From: Verrucomicrobiota bacterium
GTDB taxonomy: Bacteria; Verrucomicrobiota; Verrucomicrobiia; Chthoniobacterales; UBA10450
Length of the DNA: 57,947 bases
Reading direction: 5' to 3'
NCBI GenBank assembly: GCA_003219005.1
Contig: QHPG01000101.1
Location: 1 to 57,947 of the forward strand
In this document: positions 28,988-38,990 of the stretch, piece by piece
How positions within the stretch are numbered: position 1 is the stretch's first letter
Layout: every line of letters starts with the position of its first letter
Translations under genes and position numbers: made by a program
Notes under the pieces: generated by a model
What the model was told of the DNA's origin: nothing
Database searches by the model: none
The model's input: the letters and a program-made list of their open reading frames with translations, nothing else

Positions 28988-29735
28988 GGCCGCGCTGCTC
29001 CTTCTCGCCGTTGCAGCCACGGCGCACGCGGATTGGACGATTCGCGCGACCGATTCGGAACCCGGACGCGCCGGCATCGCGCATCGGCATGTCGTTCTAG
29101 AAAACGCTAGTGGGAGTGAGAGCGCCGTTGTCGATCTTGCAATTTTCTCTGCTAAATCCTGCACCCTGCGCGTAATTGACAATCCAACCGGTGAAACTTT
29201 GTCCGACACGATGCCACGCGAGAAATGCGCCGCGGGCGTGAACGGCGGTTATTTCAGCGTGGATTTCGCGCCGATCGGCTTATTGATAAGCGATGGCAGA
29301 ATGATTGCGCCGTTGCAACGCGCTCGGTTGATTACCGGTGTGCTGAGCGCGTCGGCACGCGGAGTTCAGATCCTACGAGTCCGCGAATTTTCACTACGAG
29401 AAAAAATAGGCGCTGCGGTTCAATGTGGCCCGTTTCTTGTCGATCATGACGAGCGCGTTCGTGGTTTGAATGATTCGACTTCGGCGCGGCGGACTTTTGC
29501 CGCGATCGCAATGAATGATCGCGCGTTGCTTGGAGTTTGCTCTGAAATCTCGCTCGCCGAATTGGCAACAATTCTTGCCACAACGCGATTGGGGGATGAT
29601 TTGAAAATTCAGCGTGCACTGAATCTCGATGGCGGGTCGTCGAGCGCATTTTGGTTCGCGCGCGAGAACGGCAGCGCGTTTTCGATTCGAGAGCAAAAAT
29701 CGGTGCGGGATTTTGTAGCTGTCCTGCCGAAATAA
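28974..29735 (+). CDS. phosphodiester glycosidase (NAGPA-domain) family
   Basis: CAAGVNGGYFSVDFAPIGLLISDGR; ALNLDGGSSSAFWF. Confidence 0.85.
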   Translation: MAKRKAALLLLAVAATAHADWTIRATDSEPGRAGIAHRHVVLENASGSESAVVDLAIFSAKSCTLRVIDNPTGETLSDTMPREKCAAGVNGGYFSVDFAPIGLLISDGRMIAPLQRARLITGVLSASARGVQILRVREFSLREKIGAAVQCGPFLVDHDERVRGLNDSTSARRTFAAIAMNDRALLGVCSEISLAELATILATTRLGDDLKIQRALNLDGGSSSAFWFARENGSAFSIREQKSVRDFVAVLPK

Positions 29736-29737
29736 AG

Positions 29738-29800
29738 TTGTAGGGCAGGCGCTGCGCCTGCCATTTTTTTGATTCGGCAACCGGAGCGGTCGCCCTACAA
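29738..29800. repeat. palindromic dispersed repeat (TTGTAGGGC...GCCCTACAA), intergenic
   Basis: Inner GGCAGGCGC-T-GCGCCTGCC palindrome. Confidence 0.85.
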
Positions 29801-29808
29801 TCTTGCCG

Positions 29809-30618
29809 ATGAAAACATTTGGCGGATTCAGATCAGGAAATGAATTTTTCTACGGCGAAGTGTGTGGCGACGATGTGCACGTGCTGGCAAAGCCGTATTG
29901 GATCGAGATCGAACCGACCGGCGATGTACGGAAGCTGCCAGATTTGCCTGTCGATCTTCCCGTGGCGCCATCGAAATTAATCGCGGTCGGCCTGAATTAC
30001 TCCGATCACATCGCCGAGATGAAACGAACCGAAGTGGGTGCGCCGTTAGTCTGGTTTAAGGCGCCGAGCTCGCTTTTGCCGCATAAGGGCGCGATCGAAA
30101 TTGCGTTTCCCGAAAATCGAACGGATTTCGAAGTAGAACTCGCGGTCGTGATCGGCGCTCCAACGAAAAACGTCAGTGTAAACGAGGCGCTCAATCATGT
30201 GTTCGGTTACACAATCGGCCTCGATATTACCGACCGCGATTTGCAAAAACAGGAAAAGCAATTTGGCCGTTGCAAATCGTTTGATACTTACACACCAATT
30301 GGGCCATTCGTTTATGCCGATGTGGATGTGAGCGATGTTTCGCTCGAGCTGCGGCAGAATGGCGAGCTGCGGCAAAGCACGCGCACGAGCCGAATGATCT
30401 ATTCGGTTGCGCAGCTTGTTTCATTCGCGAGTCAGTCACTTACACTTTTGCCGGGCGACGTGATTTTGAGCGGAACGCCCGCCGGCGTCGGACCGATTCG
30501 TGCCGGAGATCAATTGGAAGCAGCAATCGACAATTGGCCGCGGCTGCGCAACCGCGTCTCGGTCGCCGAGCGCGCTTCCGGCCGCGATGCTGAAGAAAGC
30601 CCAATTATTACAACTTGA
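29809..30618 (+). CDS. fumarylacetoacetate hydrolase family protein
   Basis: IAVGLNYSDHIAEM; FEVELAVVIG; DVILSGTPAGVGPI. Confidence 0.92.
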   Translation: MKTFGGFRSGNEFFYGEVCGDDVHVLAKPYWIEIEPTGDVRKLPDLPVDLPVAPSKLIAVGLNYSDHIAEMKRTEVGAPLVWFKAPSSLLPHKGAIEIAFPENRTDFEVELAVVIGAPTKNVSVNEALNHVFGYTIGLDITDRDLQKQEKQFGRCKSFDTYTPIGPFVYADVDVSDVSLELRQNGELRQSTRTSRMIYSVAQLVSFASQSLTLLPGDVILSGTPAGVGPIRAGDQLEAAIDNWPRLRNRVSVAERASGRDAEESPIITT

Positions 30619-30789
30619 AACACTTGCCTTACATCCCAGCAGTAGAGATATTTCGATTCAAAGATGCGACCTCGATGTAATCGTCGCCGAAAAAATGAAA
30701 AGTTTTGCTCGACTCGCAAGCAACTCGTCTGCGATAAGAGAAAACCTGTCTCGAAATCGAACCGGTCAGATCAAACTCCTGCTTCAACT

Positions 30790-31830
30790 ATGAAAACATT
30801 ACTTACGATCTCTCTATGCTCACTCGCGCTTGCGCTCACTTCGCTCGCGCAATCTCCGCCGCCGGCACAAGCTCGGCCCGCAGCGCCCGGTACGAATCCA
30901 GCGGCCCAGGCCCCGGGAAATCCTGCCGCGGCAGCGCAGGCGCCTGCTACAAACGTTCCGCCTGGGCAGGCTGCAGCGCCAGGGCAACCTGCAGCGGCAG
31001 GACAGCCCGCAGCGCCGGGGGCGCCAGCGGCGATGAGCCCGGCTGCGCCAGCTCAAGCTGGGAGCGTGCCGTCTGGCGAATCTCCCGCGGTCACCACTAC
31101 GATAAGCCCCGCAGCCGCAAACCCGCCGCCAGCTGCTGAAGCGCAAACCAGCGGCGGCGTACTGGGGAGCAATTGGTTGATCGACAAGTTTCACAAGGGC
31201 GGGCCGGTCATGTGGCCGATTCTGATCGTGTCGATCATTGCGCTTACGGTAGTGATCGAGCGAATCTTTTGGTGGAGTGGCCGCTGGTTCCGACGCGATC
31301 CCAAACGGATCGAGAAAGTGTTCACAGCGATTGAGAACGGCGACACCACTGAGGCCTCGCGGCTTTCGCGTGGATCGCGCGACCCGATTTTGCGCATGAT
31401 GTGGAACGGGCTCAACCACCAACACGCTTCGCTGCAGGGTGCTTTACAGGTCGCCGCTGGTATCGAGATCAAGCGCGCTGGCCGATTTCTCGTTGTGATG
31501 GACACTCTGGTCACACTTGCGCCTTTGCTCGGTCTGCTGGGCACTATTACCGGTCTTATCAGGTCGTTCAGTTTTCTCGGTAACGAAGAGCTCGCTGTAC
31601 AGGCGGTCACCGGCGGTATCGCCGAGGCGCTCATTGCCACGGCTTGCGGTCTTGGCATCGCCATCTTCGCTCTGATTCCCTTTAACTTTTTTACTTCCCG
31701 AGTGTCTAACTTAGAGTTCGAACTGCAGACGGCAGCCACAAACCTGGAGGTGATGTTGGGAACGCAAGCTGCGCAGCATGAAGTGGAGATCGCCAGAACA
31801 GCGACCACCGGGAAAGGCTCGTCGATTTAA
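30790..31830 (+). CDS. exbB: MotA/TolQ/ExbB proton channel with signal peptide and Pro/Ala-rich linker
   Basis: GPVMWPILIVSIIALTVVIERIF; LVTLAPLLGLLGTITGLIRSF; A/P/Q-rich N-terminus. Confidence 0.93.
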   Translation: MKTLLTISLCSLALALTSLAQSPPPAQARPAAPGTNPAAQAPGNPAAAAQAPATNVPPGQAAAPGQPAAAGQPAAPGAPAAMSPAAPAQAGSVPSGESPAVTTTISPAAANPPPAAEAQTSGGVLGSNWLIDKFHKGGPVMWPILIVSIIALTVVIERIFWWSGRWFRRDPKRIEKVFTAIENGDTTEASRLSRGSRDPILRMMWNGLNHQHASLQGALQVAAGIEIKRAGRFLVVMDTLVTLAPLLGLLGTITGLIRSFSFLGNEELAVQAVTGGIAEALIATACGLGIAIFALIPFNFFTSRVSNLEFELQTAATNLEVMLGTQAAQHEVEIARTATTGKGSSI

Positions 31831-31839
31831 GGTATTGTA

Positions 31840-32274
31840 ATGCACGTAGCCTCACCCATTCCTCACAAAAAAGCGCGGATCGAGATCATCCCGTTGATCG
31901 ACATCATGTTCTTTTTGCTCGCCAGTTTCATGATGGTGAGCTTGAGCCAGGTGCACATGAAAGGGGTGAAGGTGAACTTGCCATCGGGCGTTTCGGGTGA
32001 GACGCAGACAAAGCGCGAGTACCTCAGTGTATCGGTCGATAAAGACGGTCATTACTTTTTCGACAAAGACGAAGTCGGCGACGACGAGCTGCTGAATCGT
32101 ATGCGCAAAGCTCACCAAGCAGCCCCTGAAGCGAAAGTGTTTCTTCGGGGCGATCGGGAGTCGGCCCATCTGAACGTTGCCCATGCGCTCGAAATAATCC
32201 GCGCGTCCGGCTACTATAAAGTCTCGTTCGAAATTAAGAGCGAATCGCTGAAGGGAGTTCCTGGAGCCCGGTAA
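31840..32274 (+). CDS. exbD: ExbD/TolR biopolymer transport protein
   Basis: KKARIEIIPLIDIMFFLLASFMMVSLS. Confidence 0.93.
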   Translation: MHVASPIPHKKARIEIIPLIDIMFFLLASFMMVSLSQVHMKGVKVNLPSGVSGETQTKREYLSVSVDKDGHYFFDKDEVGDDELLNRMRKAHQAAPEAKVFLRGDRESAHLNVAHALEIIRASGYYKVSFEIKSESLKGVPGAR

Positions 32275-32280
32275 CTGGTT

Positions 32281-32895
32281 ATGGCAAAAGAGCGAGTAAG
32301 ACCATTGATCTACCGGCCACCGCCCCGGTGGTATTTCTGGACCGCCTTTGGCCTTGCGTTAGCGATCCATCTCACAGCCGTCGCAGTGTCTCAAAGGCAC
32401 GAGGCCGCGGCAGTGGAGCTTCCTCCCCAACCGCCGCAGGTCGTTGAGGCGGTGTTGGCGCCCCCGGAGTCCACACCACCGCCGGAAGACATTCCGTTGC
32501 CTGAGCCTCCTCCTCCGCCCGACATTAAGCCAGAGTTCGTCGAGGAAAGAACACCGCCACCGCGGCCTCCACCAGCGGCTGAACGCCCGAAATTTACCCC
32601 GATCAAGCAATCCGCAATGTCGATGTCCCAAGCAAAAGCGCTTGCCGTTAACTCGCCGCGCCCGCCTTATCCGTACGAGGCACGTGCAAAGAGGATCACG
32701 GGCAGCGGAGTGATCACCGCCACCGTTGACCCAGCATCCGGCAACGTAACTGATGCTTCCGTCACGAAAAGTACTGGGAGTTCCATACTGGATGAGGCCG
32801 CCGTCAGCGCCTTTCGGCGGTGGAGATTTAGGCCGGGGTCAGTGTCCAAGGTCACGATTCCCATCACCTTTACTTTAACCGGCGCCTCGTACTAA
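32281..32895 (+). CDS. tonB: TonB family energy transducer
   Basis: N-term TM, Pro-rich (PPPPEDIPLPEPPPPP) spacer, C-terminal RPPYPYEARAKRITGSGVITATVDP domain. Confidence 0.92.
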   Translation: MAKERVRPLIYRPPPRWYFWTAFGLALAIHLTAVAVSQRHEAAAVELPPQPPQVVEAVLAPPESTPPPEDIPLPEPPPPPDIKPEFVEERTPPPRPPPAAERPKFTPIKQSAMSMSQAKALAVNSPRPPYPYEARAKRITGSGVITATVDPASGNVTDASVTKSTGSSILDEAAVSAFRRWRFRPGSVSKVTIPITFTLTGASY

Positions 32896-32908
32896 CCATT
32901 CAACTAAT

Positions 32909-33394
32909 ATGCAACTTTCATCGCCAGTTCCGCATAAAAGAGCACGCATCGAAATTATTCCATTGATTGACATCATGTTCTTTCTGCTTGCCAGCTTCAT
33001 GATGGTGAGCCTGAGCCAGACGCACATGAAAGGAATCCGGGTCAACTTGCCGGCTGCGCAGGGGCCTCCGCCAACTGGCCAACTAGATTTCGTCACCGTA
33101 AAAGTGCTGGAGGGGAACGCGATATTTTTCAATAACGAGTTCGTCCAAGACGACCAAGTGCTTCCGCGGCTTTTTGAGCTGCACCGAGGGAACCCGGACG
33201 TTAAACTGTCTCTCAGCGCAGCGCCCAAGGCCGTGTACGGTGACGTCGTCGGCGTGCTCGATAAAATTCGGCAGGTTGGAATTACAAAAGTCGGATACCA
33301 GATCAGAGCAGCTTCTGGAGTGGGTGGTGGCTCAGCTGCGCCTCCAGGCGCTCCACCGCCACAGGGAGCGCCGCCACCACCGCCCGGGCCTTAA
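32909..33394 (+). CDS. exbD: second ExbD/TolR protein
   Basis: KRARIEIIPLIDIMFFLLASFMMVSLSQTHMKG; Pro-rich C-terminus. Confidence 0.93.
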   Translation: MQLSSPVPHKRARIEIIPLIDIMFFLLASFMMVSLSQTHMKGIRVNLPAAQGPPPTGQLDFVTVKVLEGNAIFFNNEFVQDDQVLPRLFELHRGNPDVKLSLSAAPKAVYGDVVGVLDKIRQVGITKVGYQIRAASGVGGGSAAPPGAPPPQGAPPPPPGP

Positions 33395-33993
33395 TCGGCC
33401 GTCTTAAGAGCTGCAAGTTTGGCGGTAAGCCTTCGAATTGCTTTCGCCCGATGGCTGACCGTGTCCTTCACCTCCGCGGGCAGTTCGGCAAAAGTTTCTT
33501 CAAATCCACGCGGAACAAAAATGGGATCGTAGCCAAATCCGTGTAATCCGCGCGCTCGGTCGACGATTGTTCCCTCGACAATTCCTTCGAACGTCCCGAG
33601 CAGTTTGCCTTGCCGGACCAACGCAATCACGCAGCGAAAGCGCGCCGATCTCTTGGTCTCTTCAGCCTTGATCCGAGCAAGTTCGCTCAGCAACCTGTCG
33701 ATGTTTTGTTTATCGCTCGCATTTTCACCTGCGTAGCGCGCGGAAAAAATTCCGGGCGCGCTACCAAGCGCATCGACTTCCAAACCTGAATCATCGGCAA
33801 CAATAAGCCCCGGCAAATGTCTGGACGCGCCGACTGCTTTCAGCATCGCATTTTCTTCAAATGATTTTCCGGTCTCGCGTATGTCGGGAATTTCAGGATG
33901 CGCGGACAAATCGCTGACCGTGAACGCTGGCCCGAGAATCCGCTGAATCTCGCGCGTTTTGTGTGCATTGCGCGTTGCGACAATCAATTGCAT
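33391..33993 (-). CDS. rdgB: non-canonical purine NTP pyrophosphatase (RdgB/HAM1)
   Basis: [55 protein letters not shown]. Confidence 0.95.
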   Translation of the reverse strand: MQLIVATRNAHKTREIQRILGPAFTVSDLSAHPEIPDIRETGKSFEENAMLKAVGASRHLPGLIVADDSGLEVDALGSAPGIFSARYAGENASDKQNIDRLLSELARIKAEETKRSARFRCVIALVRQGKLLGTFEGIVEGTIVDRARGLHGFGYDPIFVPRGFEETFAELPAEVKDTVSHRAKAIRRLTAKLAALKTAD

Positions 33994-34029
33994 GCTCGAA
34001 TACTGGTTTTTGGAAGTTCGAGATCAAGC

Positions 34030-36615
34030 ATGAGAAGCGAGCGTCGCAAACCGTATCCGTTCGACCAGATCGAACCGAAATGGCAGGCCATCTGGGAAGA
34101 GAGGCAGCTTTTTCATGCGCCCAATCCTGGCGAAAAAGGTTTCGACCTTGGGAAGCCAAAATTTTACATCCTCGACATGTTTCCTTACCCGAGCGGGGCG
34201 GGCTTGCACGTTGGGCATCCCGAAGGTTACACCGCCACGGACATCGTAGCTCGCTACAAACGGATGCGCGGCTTCAACGTGTTGCATCCGATGGGTTGGG
34301 ACGCATTCGGCCTGCCCGCGGAGCAATACGCGATCAAAAGCGGCCAGCATCCCGCCGTCACTACGCGCGAGAACGTGGCGAAATTCAAGAGACAACTAAA
34401 GCGGATCGGTTTTTCTTACGATTGGCAGCGGGAGATCAACACGACCGATCCTCTCTATTATAAGTGGACGCAGTGGATTTTTCTCCAGATTTACAATTCC
34501 TGGTTTGATCCGGAGACAAAGCGGGCCGAGCCGATTTCAACCTATCGCGGGACTGATCCGGACAGCGTTCGGCTCGCATATGTCGCTGATGTCCCGGTGA
34601 ACTGGTGCCCGGAGTTGGGCACAGTCTTAGCCAATGAAGAAGTTGTCGATGGAAAAAGTGAAGTCGGCGGCTTCCCCGTTGTTCGAAGGCCGATGCGGCA
34701 ATGGATGCTGCGCATAACGGTGTATGCAGAGCGATTACTCGATGAACTCGACAAGCTTGATTGGCCTGAAGGAATCAAACTACTCCAACGCAATTGGATT
34801 GGCCGAAGCGAAGGCGCAGAGATCGATTTCAAGATCGACAAAGGCGACCAAGAAATTCGCGTTTTCACCACGCGACCCGACACGCTTTACGGCGGCACGT
34901 TCCTGGTGCTCGCGCCGGAACATTCGCTGGTCGATCTCATCGTTACAGAAGAACAGTGGCCTGCCGTTCGAGAATATCGCGAACGCACCGCGCGCAAGAG
35001 CGAGCTCGAACGTGTCGACCTGTCGAAGGAAAAAACCGGCGTGTTTACCGGCGCGTACGCAATTAATCCCGGGAACAACGAAAAGATTCCAATCTGGATC
35101 GCTGATTACGTTCTGGTTGGGTACGGGACCGGGGCAATCGGTGGCGTGCCTGCGCACGACGAACGCGACCTGGAATTCGCGAAAAAATTCGATCTAACGA
35201 TTGTCGTTGTAGTTCAGCCAACAGGAGATGAGCCGGCAATTGGATTCACCGGTGAAGGCATCGCCGTCAATTCGCCAATCATCAACGGTCTAACGAGCGC
35301 GGAGGCGAAGAAAAAAATCACGGCGTGGCTGGAGGAACGCGGCTTGGGGAAACGCGCGATCAACTACAAACTGCGCGACTGGTTGTTCTCGCGCCAGCGC
35401 TATTGGGGCGAACCGTTCCCAATTATTTGGAAAAATGGAAAGCATCGCTCGTTAGGCGAAAACGAATTGCCAGTTGTGCCGCCGTCCCTTGATGATTACA
35501 AACCTACTGGCACCGGCGAACCACCGCTGGCGAAAGCAAAAGAGTGGGTTCGTTATTCCGACAAAGCATTGCGCGAGACGAACACGATGCCCCAGTGGGC
35601 GGGCTCGTGCTGGTATTACCTGCGATTTTGCGATCCGCACAACGATCGCCGGTTTGTTGGTGAAGAAGCCGAACGCTACTGGAGTGGCATTGGCTTCCAG
35701 CCAATGTCCCATCGGCAAGACGCTAATGCCGCGGCCGGAATCGTCGATTTATACGTCGGCGGAACCGAGCACGCGGTGCTGCACCTGCTCTATGCGCGGT
35801 TCTGGCACAAAGTGTTGTTCGATCTTGGCTACGTCTCCAAGCCGGAACCATTCCAGCGCCTGGTGAACCAGGGAATTATCCTCGGTGAAGATAATCAGAA
35901 AATGTCGAAATCGCGCGGGAACATCGTTAATCCCGACGACGTGATCGATCAGTACGGCGCGGATGCATTTCGTTGCTACGAAATGTTTATGGGGCCGCTC
36001 GAGCAAATGAAACCGTGGAGTATGCGCGGTGTCGAAGGTGTAGCGCGATTCCTCGCCCGCGTCTGGCGCTTGATGATGATCGAGAATCAAGCTGCTGAGT
36101 GGGAATTGTCGCCCGCAGTAAAAGATGTCGATTCTACCAAGGCGCAGCAGAAAATTCTGCACGCCACCATCAAGAAAGTCACCCAAGACATCGAGTCGCT
36201 CTCGTTTAACACCGCCATTTCACAAATGATGATTTTCGTGAACGCGTTCACCAACGTTGACGCGATCCCCTTGTCGGCAATGCGCGCTTTCCTAGGTTTG
36301 CTGAATCCATTTGCGCCGCACACCACCTCCGAACTCTGGGAAAGATTAAATGCAAAATTCAGCGATGCGCGTGGCGGCATCACCGAACAGCGCTGGCCAA
36401 CCTATGACGAGCAGTTGCTTGTCGAGGACGAAACTGAAGTCGTTATCCAGATAAACGGCAAAGTGCGCGATCGAATAAAAATGCCGATTCTTGCAACGCA
36501 GGAAGAGCTTAAGAGTGCCGCGCTATCCAATCCAAAGATCCAAGACCGAATCGCTGGTAAGACAGTGCGCAATGTGATCGTGGTTCCGAAAAAGCTCGTC
36601 AATATCGTGGTATGA
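34030..36615 (+). CDS. leuS: leucyl-tRNA synthetase
   Basis: [52 protein letters not shown]. Confidence 0.97.
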   Translation: MRSERRKPYPFDQIEPKWQAIWEERQLFHAPNPGEKGFDLGKPKFYILDMFPYPSGAGLHVGHPEGYTATDIVARYKRMRGFNVLHPMGWDAFGLPAEQYAIKSGQHPAVTTRENVAKFKRQLKRIGFSYDWQREINTTDPLYYKWTQWIFLQIYNSWFDPETKRAEPISTYRGTDPDSVRLAYVADVPVNWCPELGTVLANEEVVDGKSEVGGFPVVRRPMRQWMLRITVYAERLLDELDKLDWPEGIKLLQRNWIGRSEGAEIDFKIDKGDQEIRVFTTRPDTLYGGTFLVLAPEHSLVDLIVTEEQWPAVREYRERTARKSELERVDLSKEKTGVFTGAYAINPGNNEKIPIWIADYVLVGYGTGAIGGVPAHDERDLEFAKKFDLTIVVVVQPTGDEPAIGFTGEGIAVNSPIINGLTSAEAKKKITAWLEERGLGKRAINYKLRDWLFSRQRYWGEPFPIIWKNGKHRSLGENELPVVPPSLDDYKPTGTGEPPLAKAKEWVRYSDKALRETNTMPQWAGSCWYYLRFCDPHNDRRFVGEEAERYWSGIGFQPMSHRQDANAAAGIVDLYVGGTEHAVLHLLYARFWHKVLFDLGYVSKPEPFQRLVNQGIILGEDNQKMSKSRGNIVNPDDVIDQYGADAFRCYEMFMGPLEQMKPWSMRGVEGVARFLARVWRLMMIENQAAEWELSPAVKDVDSTKAQQKILHATIKKVTQDIESLSFNTAISQMMIFVNAFTNVDAIPLSAMRAFLGLLNPFAPHTTSELWERLNAKFSDARGGITEQRWPTYDEQLLVEDETEVVIQINGKVRDRIKMPILATQEELKSAALSNPKIQDRIAGKTVRNVIVVPKKLVNIVV
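35684..35745. repeat. dispersed repeat inserted in leuS (core CATTGGCT-TCC-AGCCAATG at 35688-35706)
   Basis: Perfect 8-bp stem; encodes [19 protein letters not shown] between conserved ...RYW and [12 protein letters not shown]. Confidence 0.75.
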
Positions 36616-37082
36616 AGAAGATCTGGAACGAGTTCAAGGAATTCGCAGTGAAAGGCAACGCCGTTGACCTTGCTGTTGGCGTAATTGTTGGCGCAGCTTT
36701 CACTGGGATCATCAATTCGCTAGTCAAAGACGTCATCATGCCGCCCATCAGTCTTCTTACGGGTGGACTCGATTTTTCAAACAAGTTTGTCATTCTGCGA
36801 GCGGCTAAAGACGGGTCGATGGCGTTCAACACTCCCGCTGACGCCGCGAAAGCCGGAGCGATTACGTGGAATTACGGCAACTTCATCACCCTGGCGATTA
36901 ACTTTCTCATTGTGGCAGGTGCAGTCTTCCTGCTTGTTCGCGCGATCAATAAATTGAGAGAGCCGGCTGTGGAAAAAGAACCCGACAAGAAAGATTGCCC
37001 GGAGTGCGCGATGAAGATCCCGGTTAAGGCGACGCGTTGTCCATATTGCACCAGCGAGGTATCGGAAGCGGCCGCAGGTTAG
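36612..37082 (+). CDS. mscL: large-conductance mechanosensitive channel with C-terminal zinc-ribbon
   Basis: [39 protein letters not shown]-term [18 protein letters not shown]. Confidence 0.95.
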   Translation: MKKIWNEFKEFAVKGNAVDLAVGVIVGAAFTGIINSLVKDVIMPPISLLTGGLDFSNKFVILRAAKDGSMAFNTPADAAKAGAITWNYGNFITLAINFLIVAGAVFLLVRAINKLREPAVEKEPDKKDCPECAMKIPVKATRCPYCTSEVSEAAAG

Positions 37083-37122
37083 CGTTTGGTGTCCCACGTT
37101 CACGCGGCTCGACGAGGGAAAA

Positions 37123-37142
37123 ACCGGCTAAAGCCGGAACTC
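37123..37142. repeat. short hairpin repeat ACCGGCTAAAGCCGGAACTCC
   Basis: CCGGCT-AA-AGCCGG stem in intergenic region. Confidence 0.5.
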
Positions 37143-37227
37143 CAAGCCCCGAGTGTCCTAGGAAAATTCTTTAATTTATTGCTTGCCCTTGGCCGAGCGG
37201 GCTGCTATTGAGGGCGCGATACTGCAG

Positions 37228-37749
37228 ATGCCTAGATGCCTTAACCTTACGCTTGCAGGAGCTGTAGCTTGCTTAATCGCGGGCTGTGCCACGCAATCGA
37301 AACCGACTGTCACTACCGCACGTCGCATACCAAATGTGCGCACCACCGCTTACACGCACCGCGAGGGAGGAAGCGGATGCGCGAACGCGCTTGGTTGTCG
37401 GCTTTCCGGCCAGCATGTGATGAGTGCTGCGTCCGATTGGTCGCACTTTCCTCTCGGGACCCGATTCCGAATTGCCGATACAAAGGAAGAATATGTCATC
37501 GACGATTACGGGTCTGCGATGATCGGCACCGATACCATCGACCTCTACAAGCCGAGCCGGCTTGAAATGAACCGCTGGGGCGTCCGCCATGTAGACATTG
37601 ACATTTTGGAATGGGGCTCGGAGGAAAAAAGTCTGAAAGTCCTCGCTCCCCGTTGCAAGCATCGTTGCGTGCGGCAAATGGTCGCTGTTCTTGAGAAAAA
37701 GAAGGGCAAAACAGTCGCCCAATCTTCTCCCAACCGCCCTTCACTTTGA
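37228..37749 (+). CDS. 3D-domain lipoprotein
   Basis: Lipobox LIAGC; VRTTAYTHREGG...IDDYGSAMIGTDTIDLYKPS pattern of the 3D/double-psi barrel. Confidence 0.75.
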   Translation: MPRCLNLTLAGAVACLIAGCATQSKPTVTTARRIPNVRTTAYTHREGGSGCANALGCRLSGQHVMSAASDWSHFPLGTRFRIADTKEEYVIDDYGSAMIGTDTIDLYKPSRLEMNRWGVRHVDIDILEWGSEEKSLKVLAPRCKHRCVRQMVAVLEKKKGKTVAQSSPNRPSL

Positions 37750-37751
37750 TG

Positions 37752-37806
37752 TTGTAGGGCGCGAGCGCCCGGCGCGCCGGACGGCTTGGCGAACTTGTCC
37801 CTACGA
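37752..37806. repeat. TTGTAGGGCGCGAGCGCCC-type dispersed repeat
   Basis: GGGCGC-GA-GCGCCC stem and terminal TGTAGGG/CCCTACG. Confidence 0.7.
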
Positions 37807-37850
37807 TTCGCCTTTGATTCAAAGCGAATCACGCTGCATTTTCCCCGCCC

Positions 37851-38822
37851 ATGAAAATTTTCCTCACTGGCGGCGCGGGTTACATCGGCAGCGTCTGCAC
37901 GGAACAGCTGCTGAATGAAGGCCACGAAGTCGCGATTTTTGATAATCTGAGCGAAGGCCATCGCGGCGCAGTCGATCCGCGGGCACGATTTATTGAGGGC
38001 GACCTGGCGCACCCCGATCAAATCGAGACCGCCCTTTCCAGTTGTCGCTCCGACGCCGTGATGCATTTCGCCGCAAACGCACTGGTTGGCGAATCAATGC
38101 AGAATCCGTCCAAATATTTCCGGAACAACATTTCCAACGGATTGAACCTGCTCGACGCCATGATCGCAACCGGCGTCCGGCGAATGGTGTTCTCTTCGAC
38201 CTGCGCCATCTTCGGCCCGCCGGATCGTCTGCCAATCGACGAAACCGCTTCGCCGCGCCCGATCAGCCCTTACGGCGAATCAAAACTGGCTTTCGAAAAA
38301 ATTCTACGCTGGTACGACCAGATTTATGGTGTGACGTTTGTTTGCCTGCGCTACTTCAACGCTGCCGGCGCCACCGGGAAGTTCGGCGAAGATCATCGGC
38401 CGGAGACACATTTGATTCCCGCAGTGCTGAAGGTCGCGCTGGGCCAAAAACCGAATGTGGAAATTTACGGCACTGATTATGAGACGCCCGACGGAACATG
38501 TATCCGCGACTACATCCATATTGTCGATCTTGCGCGCGCGCACATTCTGGCGCTTGCCGCAACTGCCAGCGGATTCTACAACCTCGGCACTGGAGGCGGC
38601 TCCAGTGTTCGGGAGGTGATCGCGGCCTGCCGCAAAATCACCGGGCGAAAGATCGACACGATTGAAAGGCCACGCAGGCCCGGCGATCCCGCGCGGCTTA
38701 TCGCCTCTTCGGAAAAAATCAAAAACGAGCTTGGCTGGCGACCGCAATTCCAGTCGCTCGACGCCATTATCGAGAGCGCTTGGAAATGGCATCAGAAGTT
38801 TCCACGCGGCTACGAAGAGTAA
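37851..38822 (+). CDS. galE: UDP-glucose 4-epimerase
   Basis: MKIFLTGGAGYIGSVCTEQLL; FSSTCAIFGPP; PISPYGESKLAFEK; YFNAAGA. Confidence 0.95.
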   Translation: MKIFLTGGAGYIGSVCTEQLLNEGHEVAIFDNLSEGHRGAVDPRARFIEGDLAHPDQIETALSSCRSDAVMHFAANALVGESMQNPSKYFRNNISNGLNLLDAMIATGVRRMVFSSTCAIFGPPDRLPIDETASPRPISPYGESKLAFEKILRWYDQIYGVTFVCLRYFNAAGATGKFGEDHRPETHLIPAVLKVALGQKPNVEIYGTDYETPDGTCIRDYIHIVDLARAHILALAATASGFYNLGTGGGSSVREVIAACRKITGRKIDTIERPRRPGDPARLIASSEKIKNELGWRPQFQSLDAIIESAWKWHQKFPRGYEE

Positions 38823-38874
38823 AACCTCAACGTCGCGGCTGCCCACGAGACATTTCCACAAGCCGATCTCATAT

Positions 38875-38970
38875 TGTCATTCTGAGCGAAGCGAAGAATC
38901 TCAGATCAATTTTGGCTGATCCTCCCAACGGGAACAGGCCAGAGATATTTCGCTTCGCTCAACATGACAG
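38875..38970. repeat. inverted pair of TGTCATTCTGAGCGAAGCGAAGAATCTC elements
   Basis: TGTCATTCTGAGCGAAGCGAAGAATCTCAG ... AGAGATATTTCGCTTCGCTCAACATGACA. Confidence 0.88.
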
Positions 38971-38990
38971 CGCCATTTATGAGACGAATG

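Noticed and set aside
30829-31150. Ala/Pro-rich repeat segment of exbB as a minisatellite or mobile repeat
   Set aside because: Looks like an ordinary low-complexity periplasmic linker; DNA units are not regular.
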